This document shows positions 7,434-15,591 of a stretch of DNA of 23,487 nucleotides, piece after piece. The stretch is from a virus: positions 1 through 23,487 of the IMG/VR virus record IMGVR_UViG_3300006736_000094; one strand, written 5' to 3'. Within the stretch, counting starts at the first letter, position 1. Each line of letters begins with the position of its first letter. Below the pieces are notes generated by a model. That model worked only from the letters and a program-made list of their open reading frames with translations, was not told the origin of the DNA and did no database searches. The translations under genes were made by a program, and so were the position numbers.

Positions 7434-8183
7434 ATGGCTAAACAAAAGGCAACTCCAATAGCGCCAGGGGATAAGCTCGACTATACCGCGAGCTCGACGA
7501 TAACCGGCGGCGATCCGGTACAAATCTCCGATGGGATTGTAGGTATCGCGCAAACGGATCTAGCGAGCGGCGATACGGACGGCTTGCAGATCTCCGGCCT
7601 GATATCGATCGAGGCTACTACTGCGATCGGTAACGCCGGCGATAATGTCTGGTATGATAATAATGGCTCTCCGTACGGCGGCACAGCGAGCTCCGGAGCG
7701 GCTACTACCGCCGCGGGCAGCGGAGATTTTTGGATAGGGATCCTGGCTAAAGATAAAGGCGCTACCGATACGCATGCGCGTGTATTGCTAAACCAGCCTA
7801 ATCCAACGCTACCTCATTGGCCTGGCAAAGTACATACTACTACCGCGGCTGATGATACGATGGTGGCGGCCGACGATTCGGGCGGCGTTATCCATGTTAC
7901 CGCGGATGCCGCATTTGACACCACGATCACGCTACCGGTGGGTGTGGTTGGGATGGATTTTTTCATTCAAAATGACGAGGCAGACGCGGGGCTTGGGTTA
8001 ATAGTAGATCTAAACGGTAACGAGATTATCGAGGGCACAAACCTAACTATTGCGGCAACTAAAACCGCGATTAATACCAAAGCTACCAGTATTCGCGGCG
8101 ACTATATACATCTTGTTTGTGTGGTGGCGGCTTCTACTTGGACTTGTATTAATAAGCGCGGAACCTGGGTTACTTCGACCTAG
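7434..8183 (+). CDS. DUF2190-type capsid decoration protein with extra C-terminal domain
   Basis: Residues 1-120 follow the DUF2190 pattern of small beta-barrel proteins encoded next to the major capsid gene: APGDKLDYTASSTITGGDPV, then a VGIAQTDLASG segment, then GDNVWYDNNG and FWIGILAKD. These are thought to decorate or stabilise the capsid surface. Residues 125-249 form a second beta-rich domain (VIHVTADAAFDTTITLP..., TSIRGDYIHLVCV) like those found in phage fibre and surface proteins. The length of 249 aa is about twice the usual DUF2190 length, so this looks like a domain fusion. The start has AGGAG upstream. The gene follows a hairpin and is separated from the capsid gene by 107 nt. Confidence 0.7.
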   Translation: MAKQKATPIAPGDKLDYTASSTITGGDPVQISDGIVGIAQTDLASGDTDGLQISGLISIEATTAIGNAGDNVWYDNNGSPYGGTASSGAATTAAGSGDFWIGILAKDKGATDTHARVLLNQPNPTLPHWPGKVHTTTAADDTMVAADDSGGVIHVTADAAFDTTITLPVGVVGMDFFIQNDEADAGLGLIVDLNGNEIIEGTNLTIAATKTAINTKATSIRGDYIHLVCVVAASTWTCINKRGTWVTST

Positions 8184-8266
8184 TTGATCTGCGGCGGTAT
8201 CTGGGCAGAATAAAAAAATAAGTTCTGGCACTATTGGCAGAGGTAAGGTTACGGGCCGGATCGCTC

Positions 8267-8288
8267 TAAAACGGTTCGGCTCGTTTTA
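8267..8288. other. Short stem-loop before the 8307 gene
   Basis: TAAAACG (8267-8273) pairs with CGTTTTA (8282-8288) around an 8-nt loop, ending 6 nt before GCGGAGG. It could be a weak terminator or a translation-control hairpin. The 123-nt gap 8184-8306 shows nothing else that I can support. Confidence 0.3.
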
Positions 8289-8306
8289 TAGCGGAGGTTT
8301 AAGATC

Positions 8307-8642
8307 ATGGCGGTGTTTACACTTAAAAAATTATCGTATGGCGATGCCTGGATAGTTAACGGCTTGAGCGCGGACGCGAGCGGAGCGGAAACTCTGCTAG
8401 CGGCCGAGAGTGGCAAAACTCATTATATAACCAGTATGGTTATCAGCTTCGCCACTAATGGAGTGGTAAGTATCGAAGATGGTACTACAACGATCCTTGG
8501 GCCGTATAACTTCAAAGCGGCCGGCGGTAACACTCTGGCAAAAGAGTTTAAAAACCATCCTCATACTACCGCCGGCGCTCTCCTGGGCGCTACGGCAACG
8601 GCTGGTGCGGTATGCATCACGATTGAAGGATACACTCGCTAA
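8307..8642 (+). CDS. Small beta-rich virion protein, probably capsid-associated
   Basis: A 111-residue protein starting behind GGAGG. It is rich in alternating hydrophobic residues, Thr and Gly (ITSMVISFATNGVVSIED..., AVCITIEGYTR), which suggests a single beta-sandwich. It lies between the decoration gene and the head-tail connector region, so a minor head, decoration or stopper role is likely. I do not recognise a named family. It is followed after 14 nt by a membrane protein gene. Confidence 0.55.
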   Translation: MAVFTLKKLSYGDAWIVNGLSADASGAETLLAAESGKTHYITSMVISFATNGVVSIEDGTTTILGPYNFKAAGGNTLAKEFKNHPHTTAGALLGATATAGAVCITIEGYTR

Positions 8643-8656
8643 ATGGAGGGCACAAC

Positions 8657-8914
8657 ATGACAGCGAATCAAAAGGATAAAATAGTTTTATTGCTGAGATG
8701 GTCGATACCGGTAATCGGAGCGCTACTCGCTATTATATGGGCCGGCTTAAATAATCGGGTCGATTCGTGCGAGGTGAAATTAGAAAATCATTGTATCGAT
8801 GCTAAAGGTATCGAGCGTGATATGGTGGAAGTTAAAACCGATGTAAAATGGATCAAAAAAGAGCAAAGCGAGCTCGGCGATAAAATGGATGCGGTATTAG
8901 AAAAACTGGACTAA
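8657..8914 (+). CDS. Small membrane protein with coiled coil (possible lysis protein)
   Basis: An 85-residue protein with one hydrophobic segment at about residues 10-30 (IVLLLRWSIPVIGALLAIIW). A charged helical part with heptad-like spacing follows to the end (VEVKTDVKWIKKEQSELGDK). A single N-terminal anchor plus coiled coil is the layout of inner-membrane spanins, and somewhat resembles XhlA-type lysis accessory proteins. It lies in the middle of head genes, which is unusual for a lysis gene, so another membrane or virion role is possible. It has two cysteines, at about residues 35 and 44. Confidence 0.5.
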   Translation: MTANQKDKIVLLLRWSIPVIGALLAIIWAGLNNRVDSCEVKLENHCIDAKGIERDMVEVKTDVKWIKKEQSELGDKMDAVLEKLD

Positions 8915-8919
8915 CGGCA

Positions 8920-9270
8920 ATGGAAATAGATCTAACTAAATATATGCTAATGGTAGAAAAACACGCCGAAGCCAAGCTAACCACAGAGCAAGCCGAGGCG
9001 CTCGACAACGCCGCGATCCAAGCGGTCATAAAGGATCCGATCCGTTTACCGTGGGGGATATTAAATAAATTACGCTACGCCGCGATCCGGACGGCGCAAC
9101 GGGTAGAGAATGAGAGCACTCTAGCGGCGCTGCGATTTCGCGAGAGTAACTACCTGGGGGCAAAAGCGGAGTTTGAGCTCGACGATCGCGAGCCAGGTAA
9201 TCCGACAATCAAAATATATCCTAAAGGTAAGCCGGCTATAGAGGTAGATAGGGGGCTCGATCTTGGCTAG
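8920..9270 (+). CDS. Hypothetical protein, possible head-tail connector
   Basis: A 116-residue mixed helical and beta protein. The N-terminal half is helical and Ala-rich, and the C-terminal half carries beta strands (NPTIKIYPKGKPAIEVDRG). I do not recognise a family. It is placed between capsid genes and the joining domain of the next gene, where small connector proteins are usual. Its end overlaps the TTG start of the next gene by 8 nt. The ribosome binding site is weak. Confidence 0.5.
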   Translation: MEIDLTKYMLMVEKHAEAKLTTEQAEALDNAAIQAVIKDPIRLPWGILNKLRYAAIRTAQRVENESTLAALRFRESNYLGAKAEFELDDREPGNPTIKIYPKGKPAIEVDRGLDLG

Positions 9271-11089
9271 GATAGATGATTTTATTTTCTTTACCGGCGG
9301 TATTAATAATAATACCGGATGCTCGGCAATTGCCGGCGGGGTAACGCGCGAGTGGTGGGATGCCAATGTATCAGGTGAGCTCGATCGGTCGCTAATTATG
9401 GGAGTAGATGGATCTCCGCTCTGCGAGGGTACGGGCGGGGTTGACAACGATCCGGCAAATCCTGGTAAGGTCAGAATAAGCACCTCGCCTTATACATTTG
9501 ATGGGGTGGCGGATGGAATGTTAGCCTATGTTAATTTTGTAGATGTTTATACGGATGGGATCTATAAGATTATCGATCATGTATCTAATATATCTATCAC
9601 TCTAGAGTTAACTTATATCTCGGCTTGCTCCTCGCCTACCGCGTATGTAGGCGGCGCGTTTGATGGGCTGCAAAACCCAATCACTTACGCGCCGGAGCCG
9701 GTTGACATAGATGGCGATGTACATATATTCGATAAGATCGGATTCGAAGCGCTCTCCGGTCTGAATATGTATATCAACGCCGGATCCCTTAACTATAATA
9801 ATCATGTCCATTTGCGCGGCTTTACTTCGATAATTTATGATGACTTTTCGACCGATCATTCCAACGGGCGGAGTCGGTACGGCGGCGCCCTGGGGTCATT
9901 GACCGGCGCCTTTGCGCTGCAGTCTTTTACGCCGATCCAATCGCTGAACGCGACCGCGGCGGTCAAACAGTACGAGGCCGATAATATTCATTTTTACGGA
10001 TATGAGTTTACCGGAGTAGTTGAAACAGAGCCGATTTTAGATCGGGGCGCCTCTACTAGTTACGATTGGACTTTTACAAATTGTAAGTTTACAGGCATTG
10101 GTAGGCTACTAGATGAAACTTGTTATAATTTTTGTTTTTACGATTGCTATTTTGATAATTATCGAGCGGGATCAGTCTATATCTCCTATGCAACATCGGG
10201 TAATATTACTTTAGATTCATGTGTTATTGCAATGGCGGCGGGCAAGACCTTTGCTTATCATTATAGGGTGTTCGCTAAAAATAATATATTTATCGGCGGC
10301 GCCCGGGCGATCCTTGTTCGTGCTTATTGCGAGATCAACAACAACATATTTTATAAGCAGACAACAACCGCGATCCAAACCAACCTATTAACTACCTGGG
10401 TTCGGGAATTTAACAATATATTTATCCTGGCCGCGGTCGATGATTACGCCGTTAAAGTTATGACTAATCTAGGAAGTGTAAACAGCGACTATAGCCTTGC
10501 CTACTGCGCGGACGGGACGATCACAACGGATCCCTGGTATGATTACACCAACGCCCGATCGATCCGGGGCGAACATTCTTTGATCGATATCGATCCTTTA
10601 TTTCAGGACGAAGCAAATTATCTAACCGCGCTGGACGCTTTCGAGCTCGAGCTAACCTCGCCGGCCAGGGGAACGGGCCGCGAGCGATTGGATGGCAAAT
10701 CAGACATGGGAGCTTTCGAGCTATGGTGCGATCCGGTTACTTACTCCGAGGTAGCGGTAGCGGATCCCACAGGTAACGCCGCCGAGTGGTTAGTTGAGTT
10801 TGGAGAGAGCGTAGTATATAAGCCGGCCGGCGGATCCAACCGAGCTATAAAAATGTATGTTATCCGCGGCGAGATCTACAAGCCGGCCAGCGGGCCGCCG
10901 TACGGGTTAACCGCGAGTTTAAAGGGCTGGTGTGCTAACAGCGATACGGAGGGGATCTCCTCAGAGGAGCTCAATAAGGGCGGAGATCTGATAGCGCTCT
11001 CGGTAGAGATCGGCGAGGCCGCGCAGGATCGCCGGGTAATTGACATAAAGCCGCACGATGCGGACATGTGTTGTATATGGATAGAGTAA
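9263..11089 (+). CDS. Right-handed beta-helix protein fused to an FII-like head-tail joining domain
   Basis: The start is TTG 9263, behind a GGGGG stretch. Residues of about 100-470 look like a right-handed parallel beta-helix of surface or tailspike type, with repeated short strands and Asn-rich turns (KNNIFIGGARAILVRAYCEI, NNNIFYKQ). They end in the typical closing pattern DIDPLFQDEANY ... SPARGTG ... SDMGAFE. Residues 489-608 form a separate beta-rich domain. It ends in GGDLIALSVEIGE ... RVIDIKPHDADMCCIWIE, which follows the pattern of the lambda gpFII C-terminus and holds the FII position before a Z-like gene. Fusing a receptor-type spike to a neck protein is unusual. Parts around 9850-9960 and 10060-10260 differ in composition from the rest, suggesting spike exchange. 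Confidence 0.7.
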   Translation: MARIDDFIFFTGGINNNTGCSAIAGGVTREWWDANVSGELDRSLIMGVDGSPLCEGTGGVDNDPANPGKVRISTSPYTFDGVADGMLAYVNFVDVYTDGIYKIIDHVSNISITLELTYISACSSPTAYVGGAFDGLQNPITYAPEPVDIDGDVHIFDKIGFEALSGLNMYINAGSLNYNNHVHLRGFTSIIYDDFSTDHSNGRSRYGGALGSLTGAFALQSFTPIQSLNATAAVKQYEADNIHFYGYEFTGVVETEPILDRGASTSYDWTFTNCKFTGIGRLLDETCYNFCFYDCYFDNYRAGSVYISYATSGNITLDSCVIAMAAGKTFAYHYRVFAKNNIFIGGARAILVRAYCEINNNIFYKQTTTAIQTNLLTTWVREFNNIFILAAVDDYAVKVMTNLGSVNSDYSLAYCADGTITTDPWYDYTNARSIRGEHSLIDIDPLFQDEANYLTALDAFELELTSPARGTGRERLDGKSDMGAFELWCDPVTYSEVAVADPTGNAAEWLVEFGESVVYKPAGGSNRAIKMYVIRGEIYKPASGPPYGLTASLKGWCANSDTEGISSEELNKGGDLIALSVEIGEAAQDRRVIDIKPHDADMCCIWIE

Positions 11090-11093
11090 TAAA

Positions 11094-11705
11094 ATGGCTA
11101 GTTTAGTAGAGGTTAAAGTACCAAAGCGCGAGCTCAAGCGTATAGATAATATGATGAGCGCGATACCAAAGCGGATACCGTCCGTTATGAGTACCTCTAT
11201 AAACCGTACCGCTAAAACAGCGCGGAGCCGGATAACTAAAGAGATCGCTAAACATATAACGCTTAAACAAAAAGATATCCGCTCTCAGATCTATATAGAA
11301 AAAGCGAGCCGCTCGCGCTGGCGCGCAGATGTTCGGGTACGAGGTAACAAGATCCCGCTAATAAAATTTGGAGCTCGCAAACTAAAGGGCGCTAAAGGCG
11401 GGATCGGCTACAAGATATCTAAAACCGGATCGCGGGAAAAGATCCTGTATGATCCGGATACTAACCGAGTTTTTATCGGTACAATGCGTTCAGGTTATAT
11501 AGGAGTATACGCGCGGCTCGAGCGGCCTACATGGTCAGGCGGTAAGCGAACAAAAATTATACAGAGATTCGGGCCGAGCCTGCCGAGCGTATACGAAAAC
11601 GCGCAAGGGCTGGCGCGAACGATATTAAGAGATACTAAAGATACCTTAATAAAAAACCTACGCGATCGGGTAGAGTGGGAATTGCTAAAGGCTAAGAAAA
11701 AATGA
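11094..11705 (+). CDS. Lambda gpZ-like tail completion protein
   Basis: A 203-residue, very basic protein. It begins with a helical segment containing AKTARSRITKEIAKHITLKQ (about residues 41-60), which is the hallmark pattern of the phage minor tail protein Z family. Beta strands and a basic C-terminus follow. In lambda, gpZ completes the head-proximal end of the tail and helps position DNA for ejection. The gene follows the FII-like domain and precedes the U-like gene, matching the lambda FII-Z-U-V order. Its stop overlaps the next start as ATGA. Confidence 0.75.
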   Translation: MASLVEVKVPKRELKRIDNMMSAIPKRIPSVMSTSINRTAKTARSRITKEIAKHITLKQKDIRSQIYIEKASRSRWRADVRVRGNKIPLIKFGARKLKGAKGGIGYKISKTGSREKILYDPDTNRVFIGTMRSGYIGVYARLERPTWSGGKRTKIIQRFGPSLPSVYENAQGLARTILRDTKDTLIKNLRDRVEWELLKAKKK

Positions 11706-12163
11706 GCACGCCGGTAATAGAAAATATCGCGATTAATGTTTATGATGCAGTTAACCTGATCACTACCGGTAACGGCTTTAATCAAACGCTAACCGGATAC
11801 CGGCCAAAGCGGATCGATCTCTCCGATATAACTTTCAAAACGGGAGTAGTTCTTATCGAGCAAGGGGATCCGGAAAAGCTCGGTGCGGTTAACCTGGCTA
11901 CCGAGTGGATCCAGCCGTTTTATCTACACGTTTGTATTTTAGAATCAGATGCAATCGCTACTACCATAGATACCGCTATTAATAAAGCTCGCTCGGATAT
12001 AGAGAAAAAATTAACAGAGGATGTTACGCGAGGCGGTTATGCGATCGATACAGAGATCCTCGCGCCTACTAAATGGCAAGCGGCCGAGGGTTACTCGGGA
12101 ATAACCGTTAACGTATCGGCGAAATATCGCACGCTCTCAAATGATCCTTATACACAATCTTAA
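11702..12163 (+). CDS. gpU-like tail terminator protein
   Basis: A 153-residue protein in the lambda U position between the Z-like and tube genes. U-type proteins form a hexameric ring that stops tail tube growth and makes the interface to the head. Visible features are an N-terminal helix (IENIAINVYDAVNLI), a central beta segment (KTGVVLIEQGDPEK) and a final beta strand typical of such proteins (SGITVNVSAKYRTL). The start ATG 11702 overlaps the previous stop codon. The assignment rests mainly on gene order and fold-like features. Confidence 0.6.
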   Translation: MSTPVIENIAINVYDAVNLITTGNGFNQTLTGYRPKRIDLSDITFKTGVVLIEQGDPEKLGAVNLATEWIQPFYLHVCILESDAIATTIDTAINKARSDIEKKLTEDVTRGGYAIDTEILAPTKWQAAEGYSGITVNVSAKYRTLSNDPYTQS

Positions 12164-12177
12164 ATGGAGGTATAGCT

Positions 12178-13116
12178 ATGGCTTTATCAGCGCCACTATT
12201 AAGCAGATTAAATGTTGTTCAGATTAAAGAGGAGGCCGCTAAAGGAACGTACATCTCGCCGGATGTAGATCTAATAGCCTATGACCTGGAAGCGGAGCCG
12301 ACCGCCGATTTTATCGAGCGTAAGAGCGGATCCAAGGCGCTCGGCCATGCTAACAAGGGGGTAATAGGCGCTCGGGCCGGCGTATGTCGTTTCCGTGCGG
12401 CTCTCCGCGGCAATGGCAGCAATGCTATGGATGCAGGGATAACCTCTTGTTTAAAAGCCTCCGGCATGGCTAATGCCTCCGAGGTTTACTCTCCTACCTC
12501 GGCGATCGCGACGATGAAAACTCTCTCGATCGCGGCCTATAAAGGCGGCAAGGTGCGCAAGCTACAAGGTGCAATGGGTAACTGGACACTCGAGGGAGAT
12601 ATCGGCCAGCCGCTATATTTTAACTTCGAGTTTATGGGAACCTGGATAGCGCCGGCCGATGCAGCCTTGCCTACATGGGCTCCTAATGCAACGCTACCTC
12701 CTCATTTGCTAGCCGCCACGTTTACGCTCGGCGGAGAGAGTATCAAGATCTCTCATTTTGAGTTAACTCCTAACAATGTGGTAGTGCCGCGGGCGGATGC
12801 AGATAACGCCGCCGGCATTATTTACCATATGATAACGGACAGAGATCCGATCTTAACATTGGATCCCGAGGATGATCTAGTAGCGGGTTACGCGTACGAG
12901 GCTAACTGGCTGGCCGGTACTACCGCGGCGGTTAACCTGGTCATAGGATCCGGAGCCGGCGAGCAGATTACCATCAATATACCGGTTTATCAGTTCAAAG
13001 AGGTTTCTCCGGACGATCGAGAGGGGATCGCTACGATCGCGCTCACCGGCCAATGTGTGCAGAGTACAATCAATACTGGGAACGATGAGTTTACTATAAC
13101 AGTTGCAACTAGTTAG
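12178..13116 (+). CDS. Major tail tube protein
   Basis: A 312-residue protein forming the stacked rings of the tail tube. The N-terminal region (VQIKEEAAKGTYISPD) and the following RFRAALRGNG and beta-strand patterns are typical of siphovirus tube proteins. A central segment, KLQGAMGNWTLEGDIGQPLY, is followed by FNFEFMGTW, a common tube-protein strand. The C-terminal part, from about residue 230, may be an extra Ig-like or tube-decorating domain. The start at 12178 has GGAGG upstream. It lies directly before the tail chaperone genes, as V precedes G and T in lambda. Confidence 0.8.
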   Translation: MALSAPLLSRLNVVQIKEEAAKGTYISPDVDLIAYDLEAEPTADFIERKSGSKALGHANKGVIGARAGVCRFRAALRGNGSNAMDAGITSCLKASGMANASEVYSPTSAIATMKTLSIAAYKGGKVRKLQGAMGNWTLEGDIGQPLYFNFEFMGTWIAPADAALPTWAPNATLPPHLLAATFTLGGESIKISHFELTPNNVVVPRADADNAAGIIYHMITDRDPILTLDPEDDLVAGYAYEANWLAGTTAAVNLVIGSGAGEQITINIPVYQFKEVSPDDREGIATIALTGQCVQSTINTGNDEFTITVATS

Positions 13117-13136
13117 CTGGCTTTTTATCGCTCGAC

Positions 13137-13184
13137 GGTACTACCTGGGTTATACCTAGGTACTACCTAGGTAGTACCTAAGTA
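13137..13184. repeat. Nested palindromes and direct repeats between tube and chaperone genes
   Basis: GGTACTACCT occurs at 13137-13146 and 13159-13168. Its reverse complement AGGTAGTACC directly follows at 13169-13178, making a perfect 20-bp palindrome, and pairing extends to 13153-13184 with one mismatched pair. No U-run follows. It may limit read-through from the highly expressed tube gene to the chaperones, serve as an mRNA processing site, or be a protein-binding site. Confidence 0.7.
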
Positions 13185-13232
13185 ACAAAAGAGCGCCTAA
13201 ACGTAAACGAATATTAAAGGTAATAGAATAAA

Positions 13233-13475
13233 ATGATATTAAAAGAGAACATATCAAAATACAGGAGAGCCATAACTAAACATATGGGAGGGCTCGGAGA
13301 GCTAACCGATAACCAGGTGTTAACGATATGGAGCACGATAGCTCCGGACGATAAAGAGCGATATTTAGGAGAGTTACAAGATGCCAATATCAGCGGATCC
13401 AACAAAAATATTCGAGCTGGTGCTCGAGAGCGATCTCCAAAAACCGGAGGCGATCCGGCCGAGGTTCAAGTTTAG
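13233..13475 (+). CDS. Small protein upstream of the tail chaperone, unknown function
   Basis: An 80-residue reading frame. The first 50 residues look genuinely coded (ELTDNQVLTIWSTIAPDDKE, helical and charged). The last 30 overlap the start of the next gene by 95 nt in another frame and look less natural (basic, Gly- and Arg-rich). It may be a real small tail-assembly gene with a long overlap or a gene whose end was overrun. Only a weak ribosome binding site is visible. I do not recognise the family. Confidence 0.5.
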   Translation: MILKENISKYRRAITKHMGGLGELTDNQVLTIWSTIAPDDKERYLGELQDANISGSNKNIRAGARERSPKTGGDPAEVQV

Positions 13476-13830
13476 ATATTTAACCTCTTTAGAGTGGAGG
13501 AGATGCGCCGAGTTTCAAGAGCAAATCGAACAAGTCGAGCGGCCGACCGAGATTGTCGATGGTGTTTTTAAGTTTGTCAAATTAGGGTTGGTTGGTTGGG
13601 ATCATATGATAACTGCCGGCGGGATCGAGGGAGTAGCGCCAGGAGCGGCGATCCCATACGATCCGGAGAAGCTCATAGAAATTTTAACAATATTCGAGGC
13701 TCAAGAATTGCTGGCTAAGTTACTCGGATCCTCGCCTAATGCTGGGCCGACGATCGAGGATAAAAAAAAATTAGAATTGCAACCGGTAGTAGATACGGTG
13801 CGATCTGCGCCGCCGGCTGCGGAGGGCTAG
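13381..13830 (+). CDS. Tail assembly chaperone, gpG-like
   Basis: A 149-residue acidic protein located between tube and tape-measure genes, the position of the lambda G gene. G-type proteins coat the tape measure during tail assembly. The start ATG 13381 has GGAGAG about 9 nt upstream. It contains FELVLESDLQKP and FRYLTSLEWRRCAEFQEQIE, patterns common in tail chaperones. At codons 128-130 it carries three consecutive AAA codons within T-A9. This is a slippery run from which a -1 shift continues into the zinc-finger frame that ends at 14129. Confidence 0.75.
   Translation: MPISADPTKIFELVLESDLQKPEAIRPRFKFRYLTSLEWRRCAEFQEQIEQVERPTEIVDGVFKFVKLGLVGWDHMITAGGIEGVAPGAAIPYDPEKLIEILTIFEAQELLAKLLGSSPNAGPTIEDKKKLELQPVVDTVRSAPPAAEG
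13761..13770 (+). promoter_or_regulatory. Probable -1 frameshift site (T followed by A9)
   Basis: The run lies near the end of the G-like gene, as required for a lambda-type G/G-T frameshift. The downstream frame has its last upstream stop at 13761-13763. It can therefore only be entered from the 13381 gene between 13764 and 13830, and the A9 run lies at the start of that gap. I see no convincing stimulatory structure at the usual short distance. Confidence 0.6.
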
Positions 13831-14129
13831 CTACCTGTAAACAAAAGCCAAACGAGATCGAGTTTATAGAGGTTATCTGCCCTGGCTGCGGTGGGTTTGG
13901 CTGCGAGCATTGCCAGGGCGGGCGGATGCGTTTAACGGAGTGTCCTCTTTTATATTGCGGCGAGCTTATAAATGATATTATCGATCTTTGTATTTTGTGG
14001 TCTAAAGGGATCCCGCCGATCGCCGGCGGCGCGCTCGATCAAACACAGAGTTTTATTCGTACGGCGATATTTACGCTCGGCGAGATAGACTACTGGAAAA
14101 AGAAAACAGGTGTAATAGATGGGAGTTAA
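13770..14129 (+). CDS. T-like extension of the tail chaperone (zinc-finger domain), made by frameshifting
   Basis: This frame is open from 13764 to the stop at 14127-14129. It encodes a zinc-knuckle pattern CPGCGGFGCEHCQGG followed by a helical domain (LPPVAGG-like segment IPPIAGGALDQTQSF). A start at ATG 13926 would delete the zinc knuckle, and no ribosome binding site precedes it, so frameshift expression from 13381 is preferred. The fusion would be about 249 aa (130 from the first frame, 119 from the second). In lambda, the T part of G-T recruits tube subunits to the tape measure. The end overlaps the tape-measure start by 11 nt. Confidence 0.65.
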   Translation: MRIATGSRYGAICAAGCGGLATCKQKPNEIEFIEVICPGCGGFGCEHCQGGRMRLTECPLLYCGELINDIIDLCILWSKGIPPIAGGALDQTQSFIRTAIFTLGEIDYWKKKTGVIDGS

Positions 14130-15588
14130 AGACAGCGTAAATGTCCTGGTAAAAACGCGGGATGAGGCCAGCCGCAAGTTTAACAAGATCGGAGCCTCCG
14201 CCGGCGGGATGGGTAAAATGTTACGCCGAGCCGCGGCCGCTGGCGCAGCTTTTCTCGGGCTCCGGCAGATGGTGAGATTTTCCGTCTCGGTCACAAAAGC
14301 ATTTATGGAGCAAGAGGACGCGGAGGCTCGGTTAAATCAGACTATCAAGGCTACCGGAGCCGCGGCCGGCTTTACATTAAAAGAGATGAAAAGTTTTGCC
14401 TCTGAATTGCAGCGGGTTACGATCGTAGGCGATGAAGTAACGCTCTCGGGGATGAATATACTCGCGACATTTAAGAACATTAAAGGCGATATATTTAAGA
14501 GCGCCACGGTAGGCGCGCTCGATATGGCCGCGGCAATGAATCACGGCGAGGTTAACAGCGGCAACTTGCAAGCAACTATGATCCAGATGGGAAAAGCCTT
14601 AAACGATCCGATCGCGGGCCTATCGGCTCTCTCGCGGGTGGGTGTTACGTTTTCCGATCAACAAAAAGACCAGATAAAAACATTAGTGGAATCGGGTAAC
14701 GTTATGGCCGCGCAACAGATAATGCTTAACGAGCTCGAGAGCGAGTTCGGCGGCGCGGCCGGTCAGATCCATACTACCTCCGGAGTAGTTAAGCAAATGG
14801 GTAATGCCTGGGGCGATCTCAAGGAGAAAATCGGAGAGGGGATTAAGAGCTATCTACCAGGGGTAACTAATAAGATTAAATATATGACTAAGGTTATAGC
14901 TAATCTGCCGGAGATCCTGGCGATCGCCGGCTTGTCTTTTAAGTTAAAAATAATCGGCATGGGCAAGGACATTAAGCATACTTTTACCAAAGTTATACCG
15001 GATCTTTTGTCCTGGTTTGGCCGTAACTGGAAAGATGTTTTCGAAACGCTCTGGCGCGGCACAAAAAGTATATTTGTTAATCTGGATAAAAACATAGTCG
15101 ATTTTATCAATTCCGTTTGGTCATGGGCAAGGGGCTATGATTTCAACTTCGAGTGGACAGGGCTCCTGGACGGTTTCGAGAGCACGTTAAAAGAGCTACC
15201 GGTTATAGCCAAGCGCGAGCTAACCGGTACGGAGAAATTTTTAGCTAAAGAGATATCCGGCATGAAAAGCGAGCTCGGCAAGAAAATGGCGGAAAAAATA
15301 TTCCCTGGTGTTGATACCGCTCAAAAATTGATAGCAGCCGGCAAGATCGATATACCTACAACCTCGGCGAGCAAGGCCGCTCCTGGTCAGCGCAAGCAAC
15401 TTGCCGCGGCTGAAAACAGGTTTTTAACCTACCAGCCAGGCAGGGCGCTGGATCCGGTAGCGGATAACACAAAAAAGCTCGTAGATCTAACCAAAAAAGT
15501 AGTAGAGGGGATCGCTAGCCTGGGCGCTAAGGATCAGGATCCGCAAGCGCAGCCGGCTACTATTAAGGTTACGAATATGAGAGGCTAA
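14119..15588 (+). CDS. Tail tape measure protein
   Basis: A 489-residue protein that sets tail length and is ejected ahead of the DNA. The N-terminus (VLVKTRDEASRKFNKIGASA) is the standard tape-measure opening. It is followed by an Ala-rich helical segment and hydrophobic stretches (IANLPEILAIAGLSF, about residues 265-280). Long helical regions dominate. It is short for a siphovirus: by the lambda ruler of about 0.15 nm per residue, the tail would be roughly 70-75 nm. It overlaps the chaperone frame by 11 nt and is followed after 3 nt by the next tail gene. Confidence 0.85.
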   Translation: MGVKDSVNVLVKTRDEASRKFNKIGASAGGMGKMLRRAAAAGAAFLGLRQMVRFSVSVTKAFMEQEDAEARLNQTIKATGAAAGFTLKEMKSFASELQRVTIVGDEVTLSGMNILATFKNIKGDIFKSATVGALDMAAAMNHGEVNSGNLQATMIQMGKALNDPIAGLSALSRVGVTFSDQQKDQIKTLVESGNVMAAQQIMLNELESEFGGAAGQIHTTSGVVKQMGNAWGDLKEKIGEGIKSYLPGVTNKIKYMTKVIANLPEILAIAGLSFKLKIIGMGKDIKHTFTKVIPDLLSWFGRNWKDVFETLWRGTKSIFVNLDKNIVDFINSVWSWARGYDFNFEWTGLLDGFESTLKELPVIAKRELTGTEKFLAKEISGMKSELGKKMAEKIFPGVDTAQKLIAAGKIDIPTTSASKAAPGQRKQLAAAENRFLTYQPGRALDPVADNTKKLVDLTKKVVEGIASLGAKDQDPQAQPATIKVTNMRG

Positions 15589-15591
15589 ACA

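Noticed and set aside
13153-13184. Rho-independent terminator
   Set aside because: The palindrome is strong but no U-run follows, and the arms are not GC-rich.
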